Source: Mixophyes australis
Lineage: Eukaryota; Chordata; Amphibia; Anura; Limnodynastidae
Length of the DNA: 64,000 bases
Reading direction: 5' to 3'
Assembly: GCA_036250195.1 (NCBI GenBank)
Contig: JAVHZZ010000002.1
Span: 274,664,960-274,728,959, forward strand
Position numbers and translations under genes: made by a program
The notes under the pieces: model-generated
Seen by the model: the letters and a program-made list of their open reading frames with translations, nothing else
The model's database searches: none
What the model was told of the DNA's origin: nothing
Shown here: positions 46,835 to 59,060 of the stretch, piece by piece
How the letters are laid out: every line of letters begins with the position of its first letter
Position numbering within the stretch: the stretch's first letter is position 1

Positions 46835-47833
46835 TTATCTCAGACCAACATCAGAAGATGGAAAGGTATAAGTGTTAGCCACTGACCATTCATTTGTAAC
46901 ATGGCTAAGCATTGAAGAGGAGGATGATTCCGTCACCACAAGTCCCCAGTCCTTCAGCAATGCCGAGCCTTTTTCTGGAGTTGATATGACGACCAAAGCC
47001 CCATTCCTGTGGATGAGAAGCTTCGTTGGAAAGCCCCATCTATATTGAATGTTAACTGAGCGTAGCGTAGCAGTGACTTGTTGGAACAATCTATGCTGAT
47101 ATATCCAGCAGTGAATATATCCCAAAAAAATTGTATATCACCCAGCTCATCCCTTGTGGGGGAGGATTATAGTGCTGCTCTCAATATCTGTACCTTGATT
47201 CAAAAAAGTGAACCCTAAGGACAGTGTCTCTATGTGCAGATTCCGGGGCATTTCTGGTCTTGGGCAAGCGGTGAATTCTGTCCATAAGGAGGCCATTGGA
47301 TGAGGCAGATGTCAACAATTTGTGGAAAAGACCAGTCACATAATCATAAAGATCGGCATTGGCCATGGAGTCAGGAATACCTCGTATCTGGATGTTATTG
47401 CGTCTCAATCTGTCCTCCAGATCGATGAGTTTATTCTTGATCCCATCTACTTCTTCCCTCAATGAATCGTGAGCAGAGGCCAGGTCATTATGTGAAGAGA
47501 CAATTTCTTCTGATTTGTTCTCGAGCTGATCCGTTCTGGCACCAAGACATGCCATTTCTGATCTGATTTCATTAATCGATGACTTGATTTCAGAAGTGAT
47601 ATCTGTTTTGAGATTGAAGAGATCTAAGAGTAACCGGACCATCTATTTACAGAGGCTGAGAAACTCCTGAAAAGATTGTGATGAGTTCTAGCAGGAGAGG
47701 ACTGTGGAGATTGTCCTACAGTCCTCGCTGGCTGGTGAGTCTGCAACATAGTGGGAGGCATAGAACCAGAGCTGGCACCAAAGAAGTTTACTGGAGGAGC
47801 CGGTTTGTTGAGCTTAATCTTTTGAATTGGCAT
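46835..47833 (-). pseudogene. L1 ORF1 (RNA-binding coiled-coil protein)
   Basis: The N-terminus (47833-47624) is basic and proline/serine-rich. The next frame (47642-47181) has a heptad-like coiled coil (LKTDITSEIKSSINEIRSEM) followed by the RRM start LEDRLRRNNIQIRGIP and DRIHRLPKTRNAPES. The third piece (47125-46835) resembles the C-terminal domain (IQYRWGFPTKLLIHRNG). Two frameshifts separate them. ORF1 normally forms trimers that coat L1 RNA. Confidence 0.82.
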
Positions 47834-49011
47834 AATCTCAGACGGAGATGTAAGACCAGGCAGGCTATACTGGCAACTAAAGAAACAGACAGTCCTGAGA
47901 ACAGATGCACAAATGGGCTATGGCATGTGGGAGAGCAAGGTCAGAGTGTAGGTCCAGAGGCTGTATCTAAGCGTAGAGCAGTACTTGGTTATAGTGCATC
48001 CTTGCCGTAGAGAAACATGTGCCAGACAGGAGCATCAGTAGACCAATGAGAAACCCAAAGGGCAGCCCCGCAGGGATTTTACCTCAGTCATTGTCCACCA
48101 GGCGCAAAGTACTTGACAATTTCACACACAGGCTGCAGTTTCTGAAAGCTGCCACCAGGGGGCAGTGCAATCCAGATATACTTTTACAGAAGGTTAGATC
48201 GCCCAACCAGATTGAAGACAGGTAAACTAAATAGAAACAGGCATACAGATTGCAGGCACAGCATTCCAAAGCAGCAGAGCCCATAGAAGACAGTTCACAG
48301 ACCTACTCACAGGTAAGTGTGTATGTAAGGTATATGGGTGGTTGTAGAAACTACTCCTCCACTCCCCAGCACTGGTCCACCATCCCTCGAGGGGCAATTT
48401 AGAGCTCAAGAGATTAATCTGCAGGCGCAGAAGGTCCCCACACTCGTACGGGTGATATTTATTTGCAGTCCCAGGTACCAGAATACAATCCACGAGGGGT
48501 AATACAGTGCTGGTTCACAGGGGGACCCAGGTATCTAGCAGGTCCCTGGACTCGTGAGCCGGGTCAGTGCTGCCTGGAGGGTTCTGTTGGCCACATCCAC
48601 CGGAAGTATGTTTCTCGCGGCCCCGTTTGCACTCAAGGTCTGGTGTTCTTACCGGAAACAGGCCTATCTCCGGAGGCATCCTCAGAACGCCAGCATGATA
48701 TCGCCCATTGGTGAGGAGAGGGCAGCGGGCACCCGCGGAGGCCACAGGTGGGGTTTGGGGGTTGCGCCGGGCAGCTGTCTAGGCACTGCTGGAAGGAGGG
48801 AGCAGGAGGCCGCTTCCTCTCAGACGTCGCGGATGCACGGGCTGGATCCCTTGTTCCCCCAGACACTACACAGTGTCTTCCTCACGGAGTTGCAGTCAGG
48901 GTGAGAGATTTTTAAGTTTCAGAAAAGGCCCCGTTTTAAGGATTTATCCAAACTGCTGAACGGAGCTCTCAGCACACACAACCTTCCAGAATGGAATCCT
49001 AACCACTCCCC
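47834..49011 (-). promoter_or_regulatory. L1 5' UTR / internal promoter region
   Basis: GC-richer than its surroundings, without a coherent frame, between the L1 start and ORF1. Only its position supports a promoter role. Confidence 0.5.
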
Positions 49012-49030
49012 CAAATATAACTATTTTTTA

Positions 49031-50869
49031 AATATTCTTTGTAAATTGTAATTTTACCACCAGTTAATGTTAGTATTCTAACCAATCCCTCCCATTCCCA
49101 ATGGCGATCAGAGACAACATGTATAGCAAACAATGTATTTGGTGCTATTCTCCATATTAATTCTGACTATTTGTAACTCTGCACAATCAAACATAGCACA
49201 GGTTTAAATAAATCTTCCTCAGACACTTGCGCATAAGCCCAACAACCTTCTTATGTGTTTATTGATTCTGCCTGGTGTAAAATAGCTAATTTTAACAAAT
49301 GTAAGAGTTCTCATGTGTAAGAGCTCTGAGTGAAGTTATATTTTGAATTTCCCCAACAAGGATTAGATCAATGTGCATTGTGACATAACGCTAATATCAT
49401 TCATCTCTGTGACTGTACAGATAAAAAAGCAGAAAATGCAGTATTTCTCCTGTTGGGTATTAGCATTTGATTCAGAGACAAGGCACAGAATATTAGTATT
49501 ATGATGGTTCCCTTTCAGTAGGCTGAAATATTCAAGTAGAAATAATGTTTTTTGGTGGAACATTTTGCTAAATATTTAATAGAAATGCTAATTGAGTGCT
49601 ATCTTTTACTTAAGAAGGCTGTAGTTTCACATGTAGAACGTGTAGAAGGCAAAGGGTTTAAAACACTGTTTTGGATTCATTTCATTATGAAGCCATATTT
49701 ACATGGAATTAGTTCATATATGTCTTCCTTATGTTCATTTTTTACCATAGTTTGCTGGAAATCCTTAAATTGGATGTTTATAATCTAGGGCTTTATAATT
49801 ATGATTGAAACGACTTTCTGTAGTGTATTAATGAAAAGGTTTTACTGAATTTGGAATTGAAAGTGACATATGTTATGGGTTTTCAAAACAGAACAAAAGA
49901 CATGTTAGAAGGTGTTTGGGTATTTTAGTAAAGAAAAAAAGTAAAATTTGAAAGTAATTTCCAGCACTATTTGTGTGTACTGTGAAGATACCGGGTTTAT
50001 CTGGCCCAACTATACCCACTTCGCGCTGGTTGGCCACCCAGAGATGCTATACTATACCAGGAAAGAATACCCAGTACCTTCTAGGGTTTCACCAATCCCT
50101 CAGGCAAACAGTTATAAAGTACAATGACACTTTTATTATTATACAATACACCAAACTAAAAATATACTTTAAACAATTGCCAGGCAGGTTTAACACACAA
50201 TCTGTCCCTTATCCCTCTCTAGCCCAGAGGACTGCAGTCACCTTTTCTCCTGGTACCTGGTGTCCCAACTCAACTTCTTGGTCCAATGTTCTTCCCCTCT
50301 ACCAGTGTGGCAGAAATCTTTTGTAAAGTCCCCCTGCTACAGCAGGCCCAGCAAGCTATCAGACTCATTGTCTGATGCGCAGAGGAAGCATGAGTGAACA
50401 TTAGTTCAGCAGAAGCCAAAAACTCTAATGCATAGACTCTCCAACACAGAAACCTCTGATTTCTGTTCTTTTCTCTCCACTCTGAACCCACTGACCCTGG
50501 CATGATCCCTTCTCTTAAACACAGTTAGCATTCCCTTGCTTGTGGGAATGCTAACAAGCAAGGGAATGCTAACTGTGTTTAAGAGAAGGGATCATGCTGG
50601 TCCATGGGGTGGGCTTAGATATATCACCCCTCAGGGATTTGCCAATTGTCATAAGGGTCAGTTACAGGGCTGTATCTTCTGAAACCAATACATTGGGATC
50701 CTGCAGGTTTTGACCCCATGCTCTCTAGCTGGCCACAACCTGAGACAATAGGGGCATACTGAGATTATCTAAGGTTAATTAAGGGACAAGGCCAAATTAT
50801 TAAGTGACAATCCCAGTATTAACCAATAGTATTTTCAGCCAGAACTAGCTTCGAGTTGATCACAGCTTC
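49031..50869. other. No gene seen; possible unclassified LTR-like repeat
   Basis: 49031-49970 is AT-rich with nothing recognisable. 49980-50830 looks repeat-like: on the - strand it has AATAAAAG (about 50130), often a poly(A) signal in LTRs. I cannot define its ends. Confidence 0.3.
50500..50597. repeat. Perfect 43-bp-arm hairpin
   Basis: 50500-50542 is the exact reverse complement of 50555-50597, with a 12-base loop. The loop plus right arm repeats GGGAATGCTAAC, suggesting a recent fold-back duplication. Confidence 0.95.
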
Positions 50870-52073
50870 CTAATGATAAAGGAAATGGGAGTCAATATTT
50901 GCAGTGTTGACCCTTCTTTTTGAAGATCTCTGCAATTTGTGCTGGCATGCTGTCAATCAACTTCTGGGCCACATACTGGCTGATGGCCCCCATTCTTGCC
51001 TAATCAATACTTGGACTTTGGCAGAATTTGTGGGTTTTTGTTTGTCCACCCGACTCTTGAGGATTGACCACAAGTTCTAAATGGAAATAAGGTCTGGGGA
51101 GTTTCCTGGCCATGGACCCAAAATTTTGATGTTTTGATCCCCGAGACACTTATCTATCACTTTTGCTTATGGCAAGGTCACCTTTATGCTGGAAAAGACA
51201 TTGTTTGTCACCAAACTGTTCTTGGATGGTTGGGAGAAGTTGCTCATGAAGGATGTTTTGGTAGCATTCTTTATTCATGGCTGTGTTATTAGGCAAAATT
51301 GTGAGTGTGCCCACTCCCTTGGCTGGGAAGCAATCTCACACATGAATGGTGTCAGGATGCTTTACTGTTGACATGACACAGGACTGATGGTAGCGGACAA
51401 GTGTTTTTCCAGATGCCCCAAACAATCTGAAAGGGGATTCATCAGATAAAATGACTTAACCTCTGTCCTCAGCAGACCAATCCCTGTACATTTTGCAGAA
51501 TATCAGTCTGTCCCTGATGTTTTTCCTGGAGAGAAGTAACTTCTTTGCTGGCCTTCTTAGAATCAAGCCATCCTCCAAAAGTCTTCACATTTTTGACTTG
51601 ATGATCCGATAAATGGTTGATTTAGGCGCAATCTTACTATTAGCAATATCCTTACATGTGAAGCCATTTTTGTGCAAAGCAATGATGACTGCACATGTTT
51701 CCTTGCAGGTAACCATGATTAACATATGAAGAACAGTGATTTCAAGCACCACCCTCCTTTTAAAGCTTCTAGTCTGTTATTCTAACTCAGTCAGCATGAC
51801 AGAGTGATCTCCAGCCTTGTCCTCATCAACACTCTCACCTATGTTAACGAGAGAATCACTGACCTGATGTCAGCTGGTCCTTTTGTGGCAGGGCTAAAAT
51901 GCAGTGGAAATGTTGTTTTTGGGATAAAGTTCATTGTCATGACAAAGAGGGACTTTGAAATGAATTGCAATTTATCTGTCTCTTCATGACATTCTGATGT
52001 ATATGCAAATTGCATCATAAAAACTGAGGAAAAATAATATTTGTGTCATTCTCAAAACTTTTGGCCATGACTG
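50870..52073 (-). mobile_element. Tc1/mariner-type transposon, truncated
   Basis: The right end reads CAGTCATGGCCAAAAGTTTT on the - strand at 52073, followed by the TA target (52074-52075). The opposite terminal repeat is not found near 50870, so that end is lost. Confidence 0.88.
50880..51716 (-). pseudogene. Tc1-like transposase
   Basis: It starts at ATG 51716-51714. An N-terminal helix-turn-helix region (VIIALHKNGFTCKDIAN, then STIYRIIKS) precedes a catalytic-domain remnant with SDESPFRLFGAS (an aspartate of the DDE triad). The end is C-terminal sequence with MGAISQYVAQKLIDSMPAQI and IAEIFKKKG. Stops and indels, including one soon after STIYRIIKSKM, break the frame several times. It would cut and paste at TA sites if intact. 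Confidence 0.85.
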
Positions 52074-52075
52074 TA

Positions 52076-54330
52076 TACTGACATAAATATTTAAGAACAT
52101 TATCATAAACATTTCCCAGCACAAACATGTAATGGTTCCCCATTATTTGTGCATACAAGTACATATCTAGGTTATAAATAACATATGTAAATACATCTCA
52201 ATACTGTATTTGGCACTACCATGCATAATTACAATGCACATAACAGTTGCACAGGAACATATTATAAACATTATTTAAAGTTACCCCCAAGTAACGGGAC
52301 ACTGTCTCCCACCCTTGCATCCTAGATCTGGGGAACACAAAGGGCTAGAAAAGTATATGCTGTTATAGTTCAAATTTTGTGAGAAGCAAGGTGCAGCCTG
52401 ATTAAGGTGAAACCCCTTGTTTTGTCACATGTACAATTTATACATTTGAACTATTTCAGTATCTCAGATTATTTTGCTATTTCACAGCATTAAATATAAA
52501 AACAAAAACTTACATTTCAAAATAAGGAAAGTAATTTACATAAGCGGTTTAATGGCATTAGTAAAAACATTAAAGTTTGGATCACAAGTAGTACTATTTA
52601 CACAGTGTGCAAGCTGTTAGGGTTATTAGACACCTAAATCAGTTTATTAGATTGACAAAACATACTGCAAGCTTGTAAACCAAATCAGAAAGTGTAAGAG
52701 AGCATTGCCTCACCAAAACAAAAAATTAGGGATTTAATCCTCATGAGACCCAGAACCCCTAGTTAACACCATAGGTGCAGCCAGGTATGAAGGGATATAC
52801 TTTCCTTAATGACATATGAGTCATTAAGGTAAGTATGGCAAAAAAAGGAGTAAATATTCTCAGGGACAAACCATGTTACAATGCAAGGGGTGCAAATTAG
52901 TTTATTATTTTGCACATAAGTTAAATACTTTTTCATGTAGCACAGAAATACTTAATAGCTTTATTTTTAAAATGACATTTATAGTTGATCTACAACATGC
53001 CCTATCCCAACTATAAATCTGACCCCACATTTTAAATTTACCTCCCTCTCAAATGCAACATGGTTTTGCCCAGATGCAAAGTTACTTCTTTTTTATGCTT
53101 TGCTCTCCTTAATGACTCAGGCCCTATATGTGTATGGCACAAGTCATACACAATAGAAGCTAGTTCTATATCTTGTCTTGATGAGCTCTAATAAAATGGA
53201 AACAGCTGTAGAGAAGCTGAATATATAGCTCTATAAAGCACTCTGAATTTGTACTATTGACTAATTATTCTACATGCATAGTTGGCCAAAATGACTAAAT
53301 ATGGAGATGGATTCTGGACCTGATTCAAATCGGAATGCAAAATGTAAGAATTTTTCTTGTTGAAAAAAAGTACACAATTTTTGATTATTACCACCCCTAT
53401 TCAAATCCAAACATTTCTTAAGATACGCTACAATATAAACAGGAGTGGAAATACATTCCACATAAACAGTGTGCAGTATTGACATAAACATAGACACACA
53501 TACAGATGGAATTAGGATTTTTGGAATTTTTCGCACTGTTTGCTATATGCATAATCACAATGAATTCACATCGGAACATCCATATGTGGATTTTCTCAAT
53601 TCTAACTTTTTTTTAAAATAACAAATGGTAACAATATAATAACAAACCAATGGAAAAAAAAACAAAATTAACTATATTTTTTGCCAATATAATCCATGTA
53701 TTTGAGGTTTTTTTTATTTCCTCTGTTATTTTAAAATAACAAACTAAGTACAAACTATGGTACTTGTAAAAAAAAAAATTCAATGTGCACAGTTTGTCTG
53801 TGCTAGCTACTGATACGCATGTGTGAAAGGTAGTAAACAAAAACAAACTTTTCACATACCTCCTAAACAGCAAACAACCTGTGTCATAATCAACCAATCT
53901 GAATCGTAGAGGCAATGGAGTGTTGGTCATCACTATCACCCACCTCTGTCCTGTAGCAGGTACAAAAGATAGTGCTGAAAACATATGTACTTACACTAAA
54001 CACAGGATTTAATTAGCCGTATCTGCATGAAAATGTCCTTACTGTATATAGCCTAGATTAGTCTGCCCCATGCCTCTCTCATTCCCCCTCTGAAGTTGTA
54101 GAGGGTTACAAGTGTCAGATGTGTGCAGATATTCATACTGTGCCAGATGCGTTATTTAAACATTCATACATATGGACTTTAATCAGGCCCTCTCTGCATT
54201 TATAATTTTGTAAGTGATGATTACCTCCATACATGTTTTTTAATGCATGCACCCTGTTTCAATAATGTTTCAAGAATGCATTTTTCCATATTTTATTTAG
54301 AGTGTAGTCAGCCTTATCATAAACGTCATC
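52076..54330. other. AT-rich sequence, nothing recognised
   Basis: Short frames only, no motifs, no clear tandem repeat. It may be the least disturbed host DNA in the window. Confidence 0.5.
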
Positions 54331-54500
54331 AGACGGACTGGAGGCATGAAGGGCCCACCGGGGGACTGCAATGCTAGGGGCCCACCAGAGGGGGTGTGGC
54401 AAGCCATCATAGAGGCGAGACTAGACACTAGAGGGGGAGTGGCTAGCACATGAAGGACAGCTAGCACTATAGTGTAGTATATAAAGAATGCAGTGTGTAT
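54331..54500. repeat. Interspersed repeat interrupted by solo LTR
   Basis: GGGCCCACCGGGGG and GGGGCCCACCAGAGGGGG occur close together, and TAGTATATAAAGA occurs on both sides of the LTR (about 54475 and 55364). Confidence 0.4.
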
Positions 54501-55363
54501 TGTCGAAGTCGTATAATTGGAAGAATAAAAAGTATATTGGTTAATATTGTTTTACCATGCGATTGCGATTAGTATGCCACGTGTTGCGTGGCATGGCGCG
54601 ATCACGTGGTAAAATACGCACGCACACACTCGCAGTCTAACATTTAGTTATTTATATATTTCATATTATAATGGTTCCATTCCCCAGTGATTTATGAGCA
54701 GATGGTATTTAGTTTATAGTTATACATATATTTTAAGGTTATATGTACACTTTAGTGATATTTAAGGTTAAGGTTACATGAAACATGTCATGTTTAGTAT
54801 CATTTTAATCCCCTATTCATCAGCAGTTGTCCGGTTCATTCGGCGAACAGATCGCACATTGCATACTCTAGTCAGCGATTTTTGGAAATAAATGTTCAAG
54901 CTGTTACTGCCTGTGTATTGTGAATAGATTAGCTTAAACTGGTTTCTGAGTGGGAGAATCATCTGGAATGTTGGCCCTCACCCTCGGAGGGGGTTGTTTG
55001 AACTAGTCTATGACCTGTTTACACTGGACCCTCCTGAAGCATGGACCTATAGAAGCAAGCCACGTCATCTGCATTGTTTTCTCTGTAACACTGAGTGTAT
55101 ATAATATAGCTTTGCTGGCACTGGCTTCAGTCATACTCTGACCACAGTATTCTGGAGTGAAGTACTGTAAGCTGGTACCAGTGGAGTGCAGCTAGCGCAA
55201 GCAATCGCGGCGGTATGTATATATCTTTTGGTATCGGCTGTACTGTATTATAATTATGTAATGAATTGCTAAAACTTTTGCATTAGCTAAATAAATCATT
55301 TCGTGCTTTGGAAACACAAATCGCTTAGACAATGCCTATTGGAAAACGATAAAATTATTTAAT
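54501..55363 (+). repeat. Solo ERV LTR (about 863 bp)
   Basis: It begins TGTCGAAGTCGTATAATTGG and ends AAAATTATTTAAT. No internal ERV sequence is attached on either side. It has GTATATAATATA (TATA-like, about 55095) and AATAAATC (about 55289), and a cruciform-forming U3 segment at 54549-54614. GTAT on both sides could be the target duplication if the LTR ends one base further on. Confidence 0.82.
54549..54614. other. U3 cruciform
   Basis: TTTTACCA pairs with TGGTAAAA at the outside, and TGCCACG with CGTGGCA at the centre, with CGAT/ATCG-type pairing between. Other LTR copies keep a degraded version (about 6098-6155). Confidence 0.6.
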
Positions 55364-56680
55364 AGTATATAAAGAGTACACAGTCTTGACCCGTCCTTTA
55401 GATTGGGCAGAACAGTCACCAAAAATCAGGATTGTTCCACTAGAATCAGAACATTTGACAGACTGTCCTACCTCTTCCTGTCACCACCTGTGGCTGCTGT
55501 TTTTTTTTAGTTGCGCCCTGTCTGGATCCTGGAATGTTGGGGGCCCTATTTGGAAAACAAAATTGGTGTATTTAGAAAATTCCAACCAGCCCCTGCATTA
55601 AATCAATATGACCACTGAATTAATACTTAGGCCTTCCTCTAGCCCCAACATTAAGATAATAGTATTCCCATTTAATAAATAAACCTATCTCCCTCATCCA
55701 AACAAGCCCAGCAATAAATTAATAGCATTCACGTATAAAAAATATACCTATCTCCCGCAACCTTCACTGCCATTACATAATTCATATTCACACTTAATAA
55801 ATAGACCTCATGCTCCTCAAACTCAGCCCCACATTCAATTAATAGCCCCTAAACCACCCCATCTTAAATTAATAGTCCCCACCATAGAATAAAAATGCCT
55901 CAATATAACCCCACAAACAAAATAGCACCCATTAGATAGCCACCACTTACCTCACACAAATTACTTTTCCAAAAGCCTGCTGTGCCATCACACACACATT
56001 ACTGTGCCCCTTCATCACCATGCTGTGCCTCCTTATGATCATACTGCGCCCTCCATGCTGCTTTTGCTCCTCCCTTCTCCTGGCCCCCTTTATCACACTC
56101 TACCATGCTGCTTTGGCCCCCCTACACACTCTGCCATGCTGCTTTGGACCCCCTTCTCAGTCTTGCATGCTGCCTTGGTCCCCCTTCTCCTTCTTTCATG
56201 CCTGCTACCTTGTGCCCCCCATCTCCCTCTTTCATGCCTGGTGCCTGGCCCCCCTTCTCCCTCTTTCATGCCATGCTGCCTTGTCCCCCCTTCTCCCTCT
56301 TCCATGCCATGATGCCTTGGCCCCCCTTCTCCCTCTTCCATGCCTGTTGTCTTGGGCGCGCATTTACCTGTGCAATGCTCTGGCTTCCTTCATTCTTGCT
56401 CCTCTGGGAGGCTGGATAACAGGAACTCCTCCTCCATGGAGGTTGCCATCATTCCTCTGCTGAAACTGAAAAACACACTACCGCGCAAGCGCAGAGAGCC
56501 GTGGCTGGGCTCCCTGCACTTGTGCGGCAGTGTGTTTAACTGAAGTGTCGCCATTGGAAGGGTCGGGAGTCAGCCGCATTGAAGCTCAGCCCTAAGAACG
56601 GAGGGGGGGGGGGAGTTTCAGTGCGCCAGGGCCTACCGGTGGATAGCCTGGCTCCCCGACAGGCCAGTGTGAGGCTGAAT
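55364..56680. repeat. Repeat-derived sequence with pyrimidine-rich tandem repeats
   Basis: At 56040-56350, units of roughly 37-40 bases containing CCCCCCTTCTCCCTCTTTCA repeat several times. Frames reading CFGPP- or PSPSFMP-like peptides are artefacts. A G run is at 56600-56613. Confidence 0.6.
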
Positions 56681-56685
56681 GTCAT

Positions 56686-56760
56686 CATCATCATCATTTA
56701 TTTATATAGCACCAGCAAATTCTGTAGCGCTTCACAATTGGAAGCAAACACAATAATAAA
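56686..56760 (+). repeat. Interspersed repeat with ATATAGCRCC motif, left part
   Basis: TCATCATTTATTTATATAGC, then CTGTAGCGCTTCACAATTGG. A related 65-base fragment is at 57218-57282. The right part resumes at 58985 (CACAATACTGGATAATAC, AAGCTTACAATCTATAG). Confidence 0.7.
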
Positions 56761-56849
56761 TAGAGATGGGCGGGCTCAGTTCCCCGAGATCCGAATCCAT
56801 CCGAATTTCGTCTATCCGAGTACCGCGCCTACTCCACTTGGACTCTCCC

Positions 56850-58260
56850 CAGGATATGTCATTTCTGATAACGCCAACAATATAGTGCGAGCATTACAGC
56901 TGAGTGAATTCCATCATATTCCCTGTTTTGCTCACACCATCAACTTGGTGGTGCAGAGCTTCCTATGAAATAACCGAGAGGTGCAGGCGATGCTTTCGGT
57001 GCCCCGTAAAATTTCAGGCCATTTGAGGCATTTTGCCACAGCATGTAGGAGATTGCAGCTGCCACCAACTTAAGCAAGAGGTGGTAACTAGGTGAAATTC
57101 CACCCTGTACATGCTTCAGAGGATGGAGGAACAGCGCAATGCCATCCAAGCGTATTGCACAAGTCATGTCATTGGAAAAGGAGGGGGGATGTATTTCAAT
57201 CTTGCACAGTAGGGAATTATCATCATCATCATCATTTATTTATATAGCGCCAACATATTCCGTAGCGCTTTACAATTGGGGATCCTTTCAGTACTGTGCA
57301 AGGTGCTGAAGCCATTTGAAGTTGTGATGTGTGAAATGAGTGCAGATTCTGCTAGTTTGAGCCAAGTCATCCTTAAATTAGACTATTGGAAAAGTAGTTT
57401 GAGAAACTGAAGGAGGAGATCAAAGCAAGCATTTCTGCAAAGTATGTTGGCCTTGTCGATCAAGTACTTAATTCGCTTCAAAATGATCCTCGAGTTATTA
57501 AGATCTTGAACTCAGATCAGTACGTTTTGGCCACTGTGCTTGATCCAAGGTTTAAAACCTACATTGAGTCTTTGCTTCAAAATGAACGAGATGTGAACTT
57601 TTGCAAGGAGCTATTGCTCAGCAAGTTGTCCGCTAAACTGGGCCTTGGCTTGACGATGTGTCCTCCTTCATTTTCTCAAGCAGCTGCTGCTCGTAAAAAA
57701 TTTAATTTTAAAAATAGAAGCAGGTAAGACGCAGAGGGCAGACCAGAACAGTTTAACATCTGGGCTGGTTTGAAGGTTCTTTCAAAAAAATGTGTGACCT
57801 TGCCCGTAACTCCATCCAATATGAGTATTAACATGCAAAGGATGGTGGAGGATTATTTTCAAGAGGTAATCAATATGGAAATTTCAGACAGTCCCTTTCC
57901 TTACTGGGAAGAAAAGCAGGCCATTTGGAAACCCATGAACAAACTTTCTTTGCAATACCTAAGCTGCCCACCCTCCAGTGTGTACTCTGAACGAGTGTTC
58001 AGCACAGCCGGGAACTTAGTCAGTGATCGTTGTAGAAGTTTACTTCCCAAAAATGTGGGGAAAATGATGTTTATAAAAATGAACTACATCTTCCACAAGG
58101 AAGGCCTTCACCATCAAAGACATCCAAGCACTGACTGTTCTCTAATGGCGGATTCAAGCGGCGATGAATTGCTAGTCTGTGATGATGACGTACACACTGA
58201 TGAGGGTGAGGATGAAGCTGAAGATGATGACGATAACATCTTTTTAAAACTTTCTATTTA
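56850..58260 (+). pseudogene. hAT transposase remnant lacking the N-terminal half
   Basis: Soon after the terminus the sequence enters the catalytic domain at VISDNANNIVRA (about 56860) with CFAHTINLVVQ. MLQRMEEQRNAIQAY and a segment VLATVLDPRFKTYIESLL follow. The C-terminal dimerisation motif SVYSERVFSTAGNLVSDR is near 57970-58030 and an acidic tail ends at 58260. The BED finger and first catalytic aspartate are deleted. Stops, frameshifts and the inserted repeat fragment at 57218-57282 break it further. It is clearly related to the 7780-10768 transposase. Confidence 0.85.
57218..57282 (+). repeat. Interspersed repeat fragment nested in hAT
   Basis: TCATCATCATCATTTATTTA, TATAGCGCCAAC and TAGCGCTTTACAATTGGGG match the repeat at 56686-56760. 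Confidence 0.8.
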
Positions 58261-58984
58261 AGTGTAGGGTGCAATCTACCCCCAAAGAGGAAAGGGACTT
58301 GGGGCATTTCTATATCACGTACCATCTTGAAAGGCTGCTGTTTGGGCAATTTCTCATTAAGGGTAGGGTGTCATACACAGTGTGACCCCAAACTGGCTTT
58401 GTCCATTTCAATTAATATTGTAAAGTCTATAACAGCTGAATTTTTGAGTATTTTCTACAAGTGGAGGGGGGCCTATAGAGACAGAAACCAAACTGCCTTT
58501 GTCCATTTCTATTAATATTGTACAATCTATAACGGCTGATTTTTTGAGTATTTTCTACAAGTGGAGGGGGGCCTAGAGAGACAGAAGCCAAACTGCCTTT
58601 GTCCATTTCTTTACATATTTAACTATAAGTGTAAGGTGTATTATACATCCAAAGACGATGGCTGCATTGCCAATAAGCATAGATGGAGAGGAAGACAATC
58701 TGGTTTGTGTTTAGAATTAATGAAGGCCTACCAGGATTTAAAATGTTGTTTTGATAATTTATTAGCTTTACAATTACATTACTTATCCAAGAAACAGGTA
58801 GAGCACTAAATTTGGTTATTTTATGCCCAAAAACATTGATTTTTAAACAAAATAGCAAAACAAAACCAAACAAAACCAAAACACGCAATGGCGGTTTGGC
58901 AAACCCAAAACCAAAACCAAAACACGATGGTAATCTAGATCCAAAACCAAAACACGGGGGTCAGTGAGAATCTCTAGTAATAAC

Positions 58985-59060
58985 ACAATACTGGATAATA
59001 CAACAGACAGAGAGGTAAGATGGCCTTACTCGTAAGCTTACAATCTATAGACCTTAAATA
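58985..59060 (+). repeat. Interspersed repeat, right part
   Basis: It continues the repeat of 56686-56760 after the hAT. Confidence 0.65.

Larger units (their letters stand above)
36443..49011 (-). mobile_element. Full-length L1-type LINE, split by a chromovirus
   Basis: On the - strand: a G-rich 5' end (GGGGGAGTGG at 49011), a 1.2-kb 5' UTR, ORF1, ORF2 (endonuclease, RT, C-terminal domain), a short 3' UTR and an 8-base A run (36450-36443). Flanking 19-mers at 36424-36442 and 49012-49030 agree at 17 of 19 positions, as expected of an L1 target duplication. Without the inserted chromovirus it is about 6.9 kb. Confidence 0.9.
56761..58976 (+). mobile_element. Internally deleted hAT transposon
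   Basis: Left end TAGAGATGGGCGGGC, right end GAGAATCTCTA. Flanking 8-mers ATAATAAA (56753-56760) and GTAATAAC (58977-58984) match at 6 of 8 positions. AACCAAAAC-rich DNA precedes the right end, as in the hAT at 7341-13324. It is inserted in an interspersed repeat. Confidence 0.82.

Noticed and set aside
49980..50830. Solo LTR of another family
   Set aside because: Only a poly(A)-like signal supports it; no TG...CA ends or target duplication could be placed.
52076..54000. Possible host exon
   Set aside because: Short frames without splice-site-bounded coding signal or domains.
56004..56463. Overlapping proline/leucine/phenylalanine-rich frames
   Set aside because: Translation of a pyrimidine-rich tandem repeat in all three frames; no conserved motif.
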